Origin: Ophiosphaerella korrae
Lineage: Eukaryota; Ascomycota; Dothideomycetes; Pleosporales; Phaeosphaeriaceae
Direction of reading: 5' to 3'
Assembly: GCA_028456385.1 (NCBI GenBank)
Contig: JALNQF010000010.1
Location: 372,001 to 436,000 of the forward strand
DNA: 64,000 bases
A program made the translations under genes and the position numbers. Positions 11,044-21,735 of this stretch are shown piece after piece (the stretch's first letter is position 1; every line of letters starts with the position of its first letter). Below the pieces are notes generated by a model. That model had not been told where the DNA came from. It saw nothing but the letters and a program-made list of their open reading frames with translations, and ran no database searches.

Positions 11044-12699
11044 CTATTCGCAGTACGCCACCGCTATATGTTCTATCGATGGAATCAACCCCGACTTTGT
11101 ACACTGCTTCATTGTCCTCATGTTATCTGAATAGCATTCGATACTGAAATCCTTATCATCCTTTTCCTTGCACCAAAGCATACCAGGATTGTCTTTTCCG
11201 TCGTTCTTGTAATCACAAACGCGACCCAAAAGGTTCTTGAAGTGGAACGTACCTGTGGGCCATGGATGTATACCGTTCTTGTTCAGACCAACTTTCGATG
11301 TGAAATGCCAACTGTTTTTCTGATCATGGCAAAGCATGGCGTCACCTTTTTTTCCAGGGAAGAAGAGCCAGTCGTGATCTGCGTACTCGTATACATCTTC
11401 GGTGCTGTCTGTGACGAGATCTTCAGGTGGCTGGCCCGCGAATAGAGCTGGATTCGCGTTGGTAGGCTTAACGTCATGGCCATCACTATTCCAGGGGCCT
11501 TCGATCGGGTCACTGTTTGGACGAGGAAATCTTGGGTAGTTGTATCGCATTGTCAGCTTTACCATATGGAAACGAAGATCCACTAGTAGTGCTTACGTTC
11601 CAGTTTGTTGTTTAACATAATTACCCAAAGCAAACCATGCAAAAGAGTCCGCTGCAACGTGATATTAGCAATAGCCCATCAGAGGAAGACTTGTAATAAA
11701 GGAAAAACGAAGAAAAACTAAAGGAAACTTCTTACCATTTCTTTGTGGATAAAAAACAGCTTCACCTCCAAGGCCGTAGTTCCGCAGAATCTTGGTATAC
11801 TTTGGGCCGTAGGCCCAATCCCTCGCCTTCTTCTTGTCCTCCTGCCAGTCGAATTGTAGGTCGTCGATATTGGGACTCGATCCAGGAGAGTTCATAAAGT
11901 AATCCAAATACATGGTTTCGTATAGAAACACGCGAGCTCGGTTGTCCCAAGAGTCAAGTTGGATAGGCTTCTTGTGAGTGTTGCTCATAGCTTCCGAAAG
12001 AGAGGGTAGGTTGAAGAACCCGTTACAGAACGTGATCCGGCTGTAAGTGAGTGTTTTGTCCTAGGTAGGGGAGTCCGCATACGCTTGGATCGTGTTGTCA
12101 TTGCCGCGAACGGGTGTACCACCCCGACCACATTTTCCATCGCTAGGCTTCTTGTCCTTGCAGAAGTCATCGGGGTCACCCGTCCCGTCATTTCCACTGC
12201 AACGTACCTGAATTAACATTGAGAAACACGTATCTCAAGCATAACGCAAACGAACAAAACGTAGGCGAACGCACCTCGATCCAAAGGCTTGTCCAGTACG
12301 GCGGAAGAACATGCCAACCAATGGCATACATCTGCTGCTGAGCCTGGGAGATTTGTTGAATCTGCTTGCGACGGTCGTTGGGAACCCTGTTCCTGCCCTT
12401 ATCCTTACCCCAGAAGTCTTCGGCAATCTCACCGGCCAGTCAATGTTGGATGAAAGAGGACTGGCAAGCTTGTAGAAATCGTCAAAGGCAGCGGCTATGG
12501 CGTTAGTATCAACCGCCTTACAACCTTTCCAGCCATAGAACCGAGTGCCACGCAGATTTTTGACGGTGATGTTGGAGCCGTCGGGGTTGGTCATAGAAGG
12601 CTAAGGAGGGAACTTGTCTTTGGAGTAGTCGGGCATGTTGGCAAGCGGATCTTGGGCCCAATTCAATAAAAGAGTCGAGGCAAGAGTAGGTAAATGCAT
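11044..12699 (-). pseudogene. Pseudogene of a secreted M35-like (deuterolysin/Lys-specific) zinc metallopeptidase
   Basis: My exon model is complement(11044-11530, 11597-11651, 11736-12207, 12275-12699), with good GT-AG introns of 66, 84 and 67 nt. The start at 12699 gives a hydrophobic leader (MHLPTLASTLLLNWA), suggesting secretion. Then come GWKGC, a region with IDW, VRC, several cysteines (FCKD, KCGRGG), ITFCNGFF, a zinc-site region, and NADSFAWFALGNYV created across a splice junction. The order and the NADSxAW-type motif are those of M35-like zincins in filamentous fungi. The copy is broken: TAG near 12602 (in KFPP-stop-PSM), a frame change at about 12430-12440 (one base missing after SNIDW), and TAG near 12073. 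The expected HExxH reads YETMY (about 11919). Both stops are one C-to-T from CAG and both Tyr codons one C-to-T from His. Downstream of the peptidase-like part is a roughly 160-residue acidic/aromatic tail with WHF and CDYKNDG motifs that I do not recognise. Confidence 0.7.
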
Positions 12700-13932
12700 C
12701 GTTATCAAGGATTCGATGTTCTGAAATAGAAAGTAGAAAGGAAAGATGTCCTGTAGTATCGGGAGACGGAGGACACTGTATCGCTTATAATTTTATGAAT
12801 TGTGATCTTTCAATTCATCTGACTACTCTTTCCCACCAACTCTCTTCACATGTTTCAACACACTCGACGCTTACCACACAGCATCTTTTGATTCCTGACG
12901 GCGTAGTAGGCCTGCGCCGCAACTGAAGGCTCCCAATGCCACAGGCTACAAGGCTCTGGGGATCTCGAGCCGCGAAACTTCCTTGATTCTTATGCACTTA
13001 CACGCCGCATGAGACACCAGGCGGAACGGTTTCATTCTATGTCAAGGATGGCTGTTTTATGTTTGTTCCATATGCTGCAAAGCGGCGCTGTCTTACCGTA
13101 TAGTCAGGCCTTGTTCTTGACTTGAAATTATACATAGCATCAGCGCACGATCAGTTCGTGACCTCTCTAGGAAATTCGCCGGGGGAGGGGAAGGGTAGGT
13201 TATCTCTAGGTACACTGTCCAGATGTTTCCTATTGTCGCCATCTTGAAAGTGTACAAAACTTACCTACGTCAATTACGTCAATCAAAAGACTGGCCGAAA
13301 CTATGGCGGTGACCCTAAAAAAGATCCAAGGTAAGAAATTTCGCCGCACAATTCGTAGTGAAGAGCAGATGAAAGTTCAGCCAAGTATGATCAACCGTCC
13401 ATCTACAATTGATATATGGGACGAACACAGATTCAAACACCAATTCACTGGATCGGAAACGTACAAGGCTAAATTTCTTATACGAACCTTTGACTAGAAG
13501 CAATTTTTTGGAGATTGTAGTGCGTACCTTTTGGGTACGTAAAGCATGTGAGACGCATACTAACGTATTATCAACTCCTAGACACCTCTCTGGAAGAGTT
13601 CAGAAAGGCGCACACTGGAGGCCATGGCGAATATGTCATCAGAGAGGCGAGAGCCACCTAGGTAGTGCTAAGTAGAACGGAATCGGTACTTAGAGTGGGT
13701 CAGCCACATTCCCTGCTATTGGTGGCGATATCCAGCGGCAATTCACTTGGATTACCATTAGGCATTATTCGTAAGCGTGTTCTCGTTTGACCCTTTTATA
13801 CTTGACACCGCCTTTAGCCTACCGCTCCAAACGGGAAAAGTATATTTCTAGAGCTCTCGGTAAAAAAAAAGCTCCCGACGACAACCTCAAATCTGAACGA
13901 CCCCCAAGTAGCACGGTACCCAGCGGTAATAA
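12700..13932. other. No supported gene
   Basis: The first few hundred bases are the former upstream region of the metallopeptidase pseudogene. Beyond that there are only short frames (for example 64 codons at 13303-13497, plus) without recognisable motifs, in sequence leading into a cluster of inverted-repeat elements. Confidence 0.4.
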
Positions 13933-14209
13933 GTCGCCTCTTGGTCGACTGAAATAGTGGGTTTTTCAGCACGAGCCACCAACACCAAGTCGCGCTCCAT
14001 CAACAACTTGAACTCTACACACTCCAAACAGCTATATTTGTATAGTAAAAGTTGATGAATCGATGCTCTGTATTCTCCTCGCTAATACTGATTGCTATAC
14101 GCCATGTAGCTATGCAGAACGCTGAGAAAATACATGTGTTTTGAGGTGCTGATGCATTGAGTTGATGGCTCGCTGAAAAACCCACTATTTTAGTCGATCA
14201 AGAGGTCGC
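13933..14209. mobile_element. MITE-like element 1, about 45-bp terminal inverted repeats
   Basis: Arms at about 13933-13978 and 14165-14209 are imperfect reverse complements. Both contain CTCTTG, then GTCGA, AATAGTGGGTTTTTCAGC and GAGCCA in matching order, with a few transitions and one 2-bp gap. The interior (about 190 bp) has no coding capacity. Size, arm length and lack of an ORF fit a non-autonomous DNA transposon. No clear target-site duplication was found. Confidence 0.65.
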
Positions 14210-14244
14210 AGACTGCACTGCAATTTTTAGCGCACATGGTGAGA

Positions 14245-14441
14245 TATCCCATGTCCTGTTGGATTCTACCTTCGGTCAATGAACCCAATCAATTCGCCAC
14301 GCAGAGTGTAGCTGAGTGACTCCTATCATTTTGTGCGTTTTCCAATATAATTCAGTAATGAGAGGCCTCACTAAGCCACACTCTGCGTAGCGGATTGATT
14401 GGCTCATTAACCGAAGGTAGAATTCTACAGGACATGGGATA
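14245..14441. mobile_element. MITE-like element 2, about 63-65-bp inverted repeats
   Basis: Arms at 14245-14309 and 14379-14441 pair almost throughout. Each begins at the outer end with TATCCCATGTCCTGT, then TTCTACCTTCGGT, then CAATCAAT and CGCAGAGTG internally, with mismatches mostly of transition type. The loop is about 70 bp and non-coding. The element sits only 35 bp from MITE-like element 1. Either a foldback/MITE element or an old palindromic duplication. Confidence 0.65.
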
Positions 14442-14644
14442 AGACTATCTTACGGGAATGGGCCCTTGGGTTCGCTTAATGACTCCGATCTTGGTTGGGC
14501 TAGTATAGTACGAGCGGGGGTGCATAGCACCGGTAGTAAGGGAGGGGTGCACCGGTTCCCGGCCGAAGCAGGCACGACGCAGCAAATTGCAGATTGCGCT
14601 ATCACGTTCTACGCTGACGCTGACCCGACAGCCTCCCGTTGAAG

Positions 14645-14898
14645 TCTACTATGGTACAAGGCATAGGTAGTGTAGGTGGGTCCCGGGTGGCAGAGGTGCA
14701 CAGGAGCAGCTTAAGCCTGATTCAGTCTTGTTTTATATACGAACTTCATTAGGGCGTGGACACGCAAGCGACTGAAAATCACAGATTTCAATACAAAATT
14801 ACAGAGGATATGATGTGAAACAGTCGGGTAGAGAGGTATCGCTTGGCCCCTGCTGCCCGGGATCCACCTACACTACCTATGCCTTGTACCATAGTAGA
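14645..14898. mobile_element. MITE-like element 3, 49-bp inverted repeats related to the neighbouring Tc1/mariner ends
   Basis: Arms 14645-14693 and 14850-14898 match at about 46 of 49 positions. The outer sequence begins TCTACTATGGTACAAGGCAT and continues through TGTAGGTGG to a CCCGGG block. The interior is non-coding. The arms resemble the ends of the element at 15030-16141 (shared TACTATGGTAC, GGCATA and TGTAGGTGGG), so this is plausibly a non-autonomous derivative of the same family. Confidence 0.65.
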
Positions 14899-15029
14899 AC
14901 ACGAGAAGTAGGTCGCAGGGCTGGGTTGGAGTATCCTAAGTTGATAACAGCCTACCAAAGAAATCAACAAGGCACCGAAGAAAAAAAGGTCGCATACTTA
15001 CATCCGTAGCCTGCACAGTATTGCGGAGC

Positions 15030-16141
15030 TTACTATGGTACCGGGCATAAGTTTTGTAGGTGGGCCCTCGGAGACAGGGGCTTGAGGGTCAGCGCAAATA
15101 CCACCTACAGACTGTTTCACACTACAAAAACTGTATTTCTGTATGGAGACCAATGTGCCTCGGTCGCGTCCCTGTCTGCCACGTAACCTGCCTACACCTA
15201 CCTACACCTGCATAGCTCTCTATTACGAGCCCTCCTTCAATACCGTGCCACACACCTCATCTCTCTTCCGACCAGTGTTACACCGAAGAAGCGTATAGGT
15301 CGCCCGCGCTTGCTTACGAGTAGCTAGATTGATGAGCTTTACCCGCCTTGCCGACGGCCCTTTCTTGTATCAGAATGTTGGAAAATATGTTATTTATTAC
15401 GTATTTCGAAGTAGAGGGTACGTACGACGTATAGCTTGTGCTAAACCTCCTCTTTCTGAGGTAAACTGACAGATTCAACTTGCCAGGGCAGGGGATTACG
15501 TTAACTAGATACAAGAATAGTAGTAGACAATACTTTAGAGCAATGACATGTGGGTAATAGGAGGTGGATATAGGAGAGTCTAGATTATAAGGAAACCTAG
15601 GGAGGAGCTTAATGATACTTATATTATTGAGAAAACACGTAAGAAATGTAGGTAGATGCTCTAGGGCTGCTTCTCTGGTATAATAAAAGGACTATCTCTA
15701 TTCTAGGAGAAATATTGGGGGTCTATTAATAAGGAAAGCTATTATAAGAGGATTGTCCCTTTTGTATATAGCTAGCTCTGTCTTAATCCCTCCTTAGACT
15801 TTATACAAGATAGGGCTTCTAGGTCTAGCTAGCCTTCTCGCTAGATCTTAACCTAACCGAGGCCGTTCAGAACGAGATGAAGAACTATATAGAGACCTAC
15901 TACCTAGATCTACTAGCTAGCAAGCAGTATATGTACGAGAAGCTTCGTGAGATTGTAAAAGAAGCCTGGGAGTCTATCTCAACGGAGATGTTGAGTGAAC
16001 TGATAGGTAGCATGAAGGATTGACGCCAGGCAGCAGCGATTGACCAAAGTATTGAGATTAGTATGTAAGATAAGACAGAAAAAGACTTGGACCATACATA
16101 AGCACAACCCCTGTTCCCGGAGCCACCTACAAAGCTTATAC
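15030..16141 (+). mobile_element. Tc1/mariner-type transposon relic 3 with degenerate terminal repeats
   Basis: The left end near 15030 (TACTATGGTACCGGGCATAA, then TGTAGGTGGG) and the right end near 16118-16141 (CCACCTACAAAGCTTATACC) are inverted relatives. Between them, broken plus-strand frames show the start of a transposase, [13 protein letters not shown] (about 15282), as in Tc1 HTH domains. The C-terminal catalytic end follows: FSLDLNLTEAVQNEMKNYI at about 15835-15892 (the SPDLNPIE-VW region), then YMYEKLREIVKEAWESI and a final GSMKD-stop-RQAA. The middle is AT-rich and full of stops, as expected of RIP. The stop in MKD-stop-RQ is TGA. It cannot encode an active enzyme. Confidence 0.75.
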
Positions 16142-16145
16142 CCTA

Positions 16146-17560
16146 TATACGCATTGTTTAATCCTAGCGCCGAGTCAGCTAGTTGAACTGGGTCCCATAA
16201 GTAGTAGACTAGCGCCCGCGCGAGGGCACAGTGGGCATCATCGAGAACGGGCTGATCGTGGTTATGGCCTGGCCATGGCCAAGGGCTGGAGACGAGGCGG
16301 CGCTGGGATCAGGGGCGAGCCAGGCGCGGGCCGAAGCCAACAGGGACTCGAAGTACCACGCGTACTACTTGTTGAAGAACCAGTGGGACTTCTTGAAGGC
16401 ACAGCGCAGGTCCGGTTTCGGACCAAACAGGTGGTCGAGCGAGCGGCAAGTACTTTTCTTGGAGTAACACTCCAGACAGGCATTGCGCGGGCCCGGCTCC
16501 CAACTTGATTATACGACCCACGCATGTCCCGCAGAATAAACCAGTGTGCGGGTTCACGGAAAACTCCTTATTAGAGGAATTATCCTCAACAAGATACTGA
16601 CTGACAATCTTGGTCGAACGATGGGGGGGTAGCCTGAAGCCGGTCAGCAGCTGCTACAGGATCTGTCGAAACGTGCAGGCTCATCGGGCGGGTCGCGCGG
16701 GCAAGGCGGCGCTGCAACAAAAGGTTGTGTGACACTAACACGTAACTGCAAGCACACCTAAGGAAAACCAAAAACAAACTCGCAACGACTCCGAACCAAT
16801 GAGCTAACGTCGCAAGCACGCCCTCAAGAGTAATCCCGGGTCGGCACCGGAACAATGAGCCAGGGGAATACAAAGATACTATAAGGAAATACTATAGCGC
16901 TAGGAGTACTAACCCATAGACCTTGGAACGAGGGGACATGTTATGAATTCAGGTATTAGAACACAGCTCTACTCCACTGCGGCAAACAACCAAACAGGTG
17001 CGAATAATCAACAATGTTGATTACTAGAGTAGAACTGTATATATTGCCCAAGTGCCCTCCGGGCCCTTAGCCTTCGTCTTGCGCGATCGCGCAGCTCTGA
17101 CCTAGCCTACAGCCTGACATCAGGTTTTACCCGAGCCTTAGAAGGGACACGTGTCTCCGATAAGTATTGTGCCGGTGCACGAGGTGTCAGCTCGTGCTGG
17201 GTTGAACTTAGCTACTTACGGGATGGTGGCAGAAGTAATGGCAATAGATAAGGATGATTTGGGCACGGGAGAAAAAGCGACAGAAAATCAATCAACAAGA
17301 GATTCAGAAAAATTCAGATTATTTGAGCTCAGATTTCCCGATACCTCTACAGATCGCATTACAGATTCATGTCGCAGAAGTCACTGATTTGTGCAACCAT
17401 CCTCCACACAACAGCACAGTATGTGAGGAAGGCTTAGTTAAACTTAGATGGTAAGGCATTCAATAACTTCCTTGACCCCTTATATTTGATATCCTCGTAA
17501 GGCTAGTCCTTAACATAGACCAAACAAAAAAGCCAGATTTAGCCTCGATCCCTTTGACAA
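16146..17560. other. No supported gene
   Basis: A GC-rich patch at about 16200-16540 is open on both strands but has no recognisable product. The rest is compositionally mixed with short frames only. It may contain fragments of old repeats. Nothing here can be named. Confidence 0.4.
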
Positions 17561-17567
17561 GGTAGTA

Positions 17568-18190
17568 TCAACCTGAATAAGGGGGAAATCCCGACCATTT
17601 TAGACACGGTCCTAATTCTCCGCCGTTCCAGCCCTGATCTGTCTGCTCTGTTTCCAGAGTCAACTGATCAAACAGATCACGTTGGTTGCTCTGTTCTTGC
17701 TGAGAGCTAATCACATCGCGTGATTCTTCTCTTCCCTGAAATCCCCGGCCCGCATGGACCGCCAATCTTTGTGACTGGGGGCTGTTGGAGAGCAGCGCAG
17801 AAATTAAGTTAGACCTTGGCATTACCGAGAAAGTAGGTTGATGGTGTGGAATATTTGGGAACGCTTGCAGCTGTTAGCTTAGGAACAAGTGCTATCCCTC
17901 ACACACTTACAGATACTTTCAAGTCTATGTCGGCCGAGAAACAAGGTCTGACGTAATAGCATCCATTTTCCGTCACGGGTTCTGCCTTGGGTTCGAAGAT
18001 TAAGGCCATCAAGACCCTTCTTCTGCTCATCCGTCATTAGCCTGGGCTTGGAATAGTCTTCCTCCTCATCACATATGGCCTCTCCATGGTTTCCTTGTGC
18101 GTCTTTAGAACCTTTACAGAATTTATTTTTGCATCTTCTACTGCCCCAGTGGCATCGATAGATATGCTCTCTATTACTAAAATCAGTCAT
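17568..18190 (-). CDS. Small two-exon gene, unknown function
   Basis: Two minus-strand frames join through a good 47-nt intron (17864-17910; donor GTAAGT, internal CTAAC branch-point-like sequence, AAG acceptor) to a 191-residue protein. Exon 1 (17911-18190) begins MTDFSNREHIYRCHWGSRRC and is rich in Cys, Lys, Arg and acidic residues. Its early cysteines (YRCHW, RRCKNKFC, and later AIC) could form a small metal-binding or disulphide unit. Exon 2 (17568-17863) is Gln/Ser rich and looks disordered. No signal peptide or membrane segment is visible. No family recognised. Support is the precise splice join and a total of 576 nt divisible by three, in a region otherwise full of stops. It may still be a fortuitous ORF pair or an orphan gene. 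Confidence 0.45.
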
Positions 18191-18569
18191 TTACATCTGG
18201 AAATGAAAGACTTGGGGTATTTACTTCAGACGCTTGATCTCGTTGTACCTTCCTGTCATGAAAGCTCCCTTCACATCCTTATATCTCTTCGGTTGATGTA
18301 TTGGGAAAGGACAACATCTTGAATCCGCAGCCGTCTCTGGGGCTAGCGGACTGGACACCATTGCGCTGACAACGCAAATGAGCCCTGGCGTTCGAATCAT
18401 GAGACTATGGTGGCGAGCATCAGCAACAAATTTAAAGCATGTCCTCGTCGGGGGATACCCACAAGGTGTCTACTAAACGCGAGATCCTCAGGAAATCGGA
18501 TGCTCAGGCGCCATATGGCGGCGCGATGAGTCTTTTATGTTCTAAGGGATAGGACGCAACAGCTGGAAG

Positions 18570-18815
18570 GCCACTCGAAATTGCATAATGAAAAGGTCGC
18601 GCCAGATAGAAACGAAGTCGCAAGGGCGGATTACAACGCAGCGACAAGTGGGTTGTCCGTTGCTCCCGATGCGGTGTGCCACGCTGAAAACCTTGCCTAC
18701 CCAATGGGTGAGATGCAACAGGTAAAAAACGATTGGAAAACGTGTAATGAGAAAGTCACGCGAGACAAAATAGAAGTCGCAAAAATGCATTGGAGCATAG
18801 TGACGAAGAGGTAGT
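18570..18815. repeat. Diverged tandem duplication (two copies about 165 bp apart)
   Basis: Segments near 18579-18652 and 18745-18812 are diverged copies. Read on the plus strand both give a peptide of the form NEKV-x-D-x-x-EVA (HNEKVAPDRNEVARADY and CNEKVTRDKIEVAKMHW). The intervening sequence has no clear function. No long ORF spans it with known homology, so I treat it as an old local duplication. Confidence 0.4.
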
Positions 18816-19239
18816 GATGTAGGTGTGAGAAGTCGACTTGCCACGAGTGGGGGACCTCGTCGTGTTTTGCTACATGCCCAATGGGAGATGGGGAAGTTCC
18901 GTACCTGCTGGGCTGCGTACCTAATTGTCAGATATCATACATGGTACGCGGTCATCACCGTCGCACAAGGTGCGAGCTGCAAATATTGATCGGTTAAACG
19001 ACCAAAGGGAGAAGCTCGATATTAATGACGGCCGAACCCAACTACAGTGCCTTCGCATGGGCTCTGCCACGCGAAGGCACCGTACCTATATGATACAGAG
19101 CCAAAGCCGATTAACGCTCATTAGAGGCCTTGTTGCTCATGCGCACAGGAAGTTTGAGAGCCACGTGCAATTTATATTTAGGTAGAAGTCTCCGTGGCAC
19201 TCCCAGTCAGTCTGCTCCTGTGGAAACGTATACTAGGTC

Positions 19240-19660
19240 TCACGACTGGGCTAGTTCTCATAGCCATAGGCCCTAATCTGTTTGAACGGATTATATATAG
19301 GATCCCAGCAGCATTCAATTTTATTCAGGTCAGGGCTGTAAGGTGGCTAGTCTATCGTAGGAACTCTACTACCATAACGTGCGCGTTCCTTGACAGAAAA
19401 GCGCTTTGCCTTGACATGTGGAGAGGCGTTATGCTCTATTATATAGAAAGTTCTTCTACTTAGTTTTGATATCTCATCTGCCCATGGGTAGAGCATTAGC
19501 TTGAGCACGTTCTCACGATATCGTGTACGGTCAATACTACCCCTCCCTTCTCCACGCTCAACTCTCTCATATGTAAACTCCCACTCAGGCCGACGAACCC
19601 ATCGTGGCCTCCCTGAAGGCAGAAGATCGATTCTATCGCGGAGGCGGATGTTGTAGTTTC
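19240..19660 (-). mobile_element. Tc1/mariner-type transposase relic 2
   Basis: On the minus strand a mutated but readable DDE transposase C-terminal half runs IRLRDRIDLLPSGRPRWVRR (about 19654 downwards), PEWEFTYERVERGEGRGSID, then RTRYRENVLK and YPW. IIEHNASPHVKAK (about 19420) is the second-Asp region, reading EHNA where EDNA is usual. The third-Asp region is PPYSPDLNKIECCWDP (about 19308-19345). A TAG precedes PPYSPDLN where Trp is normal (TGG to TAG), as RIP on the opposite strand would give. Sequence differs from the other two relics, so at least three Tc1/mariner subfamilies have inserted here. Ends and inverted repeats not found. Confidence 0.7.
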
Positions 19661-20403
19661 AAAGTGCTGTTGTTCTGCTATCCCTAGTATGTGAGCTCGT
19701 TAACGCTATACGATAGCTATCTGCTCATTCTCCTAATTCTCTAGCTGTAGGAGCTGGTTAATCCTTTAACGTTTTGCCTTAGTCTCTTTCTCCCATATAT
19801 ATAAACGCCCTGAGCCAAAAATTTCGCAGATTGCTCCACAGATCATGGCTGACTGGAACGTATTCGGCGGCGGGAGCGGATAGTCAAACAGGTTTAAGCC
19901 CTTTGGTCTTAAGCCCTTTGGTCGTAAGACTTTCGGGCACTTGCGGTAGTCATCGTTTCCTATACTCATCTCATCAGAAAAGATAATTATATAGCCAAGT
20001 TGAATCTTTCCAAGTGTCCATTCACAGAATAGTCGCCGACCTCAATCTAGTCTGCGCTAAGTCATATTTTTCGAGGCAGTATGCGACAGACAATCTCCGC
20101 GTTAGCAAGGACCTGCTTGCCTGTAGAATATAGTATTCGAATACCCTGATAATCCTCTACCATCTAGATAACCTGTGTGTATGGCATATCTTGATGAGCC
20201 TCGTCTTTAGTAACTATTTGAGCTAGGGCATTCTCAATTGCTGAGCCCTCTAAGAAGCGTTCAGGGTGGCCACTACCTAGAGCATTATCAATACAGGCGA
20301 GTAACTATAGTAGATCAATACTATCAACGTCACAGGAGCTGCGCTCAAGTACCCGCTGAAAGAGCGTCTGCGCTTAAACACTTAGAGAACTGTTGCTAGG
20401 GAA

Positions 20404-21019
20404 TTAAAACTGAGCAATATATCGAGATTTACGGAGTCTTTCACTACGAGCCCTAGTTGATATGCCGCATAGGGAAAAAATAATCCTTTTGCGTATGGAT
20501 AGCGGAACCTTACTGTCCCTCATCTGATGCATCTTTTCGTTCCATGCCAAGTCGGCCAACATATCCGTAGCCAACCAATTGGTCCACCTCACTAGCGGGA
20601 TACTAGTGATGCCTCGATCCATAAAGAGCTCTTTCATCCTCGCTACAAAGTAGTCTATGTGCTCGTGCATGATGGGCTCTAGGGTCCGCAGGAACCGAGA
20701 GCTCATTAGGCGCGATTCGAACGACCGATCCATACTTGTGTAGTGTCTCCTCGATCACTCAGGGCCACCTTCAGGAAAACCGGTGGCAGGCATACCAGAT
20801 TTTGGAAACGGCAGCGAGCCTTGGCCCTGGGAGGTGGGATAGTGGATGAAAGTATAGCAAGTAAATAATGCGCGTTGCATAAAATGATATCCATGAGAAA
20901 CATTAGCCTCATATCCCTGCCCTGCAATCAGTAATGGAGAGGCGCACGGCACTGAAGCTGATAATAGCAAGAGTGGTAGTGGTCATGCCCGAGATGTCTA
21001 GGGTAAACTGAAAAGCCAT
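20404..21019 (-). pseudogene. Cytochrome P450 relic (N-terminal half)
   Basis: Minus-strand fragments in several frames give the N-terminal half of a fungal P450. There is a membrane-anchor start at 21019 (MAFQFTLDISGMTTTTLAII), the hinge [20 protein letters not shown] (near 20835), then LHKYGSVVRIAPNELS (near 20715). After a deletion comes a helix C/D region, EHIDYFVARMKELF to LVRWTNWLATDMLADLAW. Fungal P450s carry these in this order. The I helix, ExxR and heme-binding Cys regions are absent downstream. Frameshifts, stops and an internal deletion of the order of 70 codons show it is dead. It lies about 0.7 kb from the peroxygenase gene, so this may once have been a small oxidative locus (inference). 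Confidence 0.75.
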
Positions 21020-21672
21020 GCTAGCTACCTAGCTAGGCAGGCTTTAGAGTTTGAGAGACTAAGGGGTACATAAAGTCAATGGCTCAAATTCAAAGGTACA
21101 AGTGACAGCTGCGGTAAGATTTGCGGCGCAGCAGCAAAATGGTTCTTGCAAGATTACTACCTAATTAGGTATATCCCGATCTCACCATTACTTCATTTGT
21201 TGCGACATTAGTCATTGTGCAGCAGCAGCAGCATTTTGAAAATCTACTTTTGAAACGAAGAGCTATGACTTATAGATTCTTTACTTAAGTAATAAGTCCA
21301 ATGTAAACAACATGATTTTAGTCAATCACACAGCGTTTGGTGAAGTGTATTTTGACTCGATATTTTAATCCTGTAGAATTTTGCCCATGTGGGGAATTGA
21401 TCTCAGCTACATGACGTACAATAGGTGAGTTATAATTCCATTTCTTCGCTATCCTAAAATGGATAGCGAGGGACCGCGTATTCACAGCCCCTGCACTGAC
21501 ATGTCAGCACGCTAGTGTCTACGGTGCATTCCAAATATCATCACAGAGAAAAGGGGAGATGGGAGAAATTTTACTGGTCCTTTTATTGACTTCGTACGCT
21601 TGGGTTACCTCGATCGTGAGCCGCAGCAAAATAGTGAAATAAGCAGCTTGTGGCTGAAAATGTAATTAGAAG

Positions 21673-21681
21673 GTATATATA
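21673..21681 (+). promoter_or_regulatory. TATA-box-like element upstream of the peroxygenase gene
   Basis: GTATATATA lies 55 bp before the ATG at 21736. That is a plausible core-promoter position for a short 5' UTR. No experimental support. Confidence 0.35.
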
Positions 21682-21735
21682 CGTCCCAGGCCACACATCG
21701 TGTGCACATCAACCCGCTTCTAGCATATTTAAAAC

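Noticed and set aside
12420..12445. Intron explaining the frame change in the metallopeptidase
   Set aside because: The only GT donor (GTGAGA) gives about 40 nt or less and the wrong phase.
16231..16525. Overlapping open frames on both strands in a GC-rich patch
   Set aside because: Open on both strands because of GC bias; no motif or conserved order.
19194..19463. 89-codon plus-strand frame with hydrophobic residues
   Set aside because: It is the antisense of the Tc1/mariner relic at 19240-19660.
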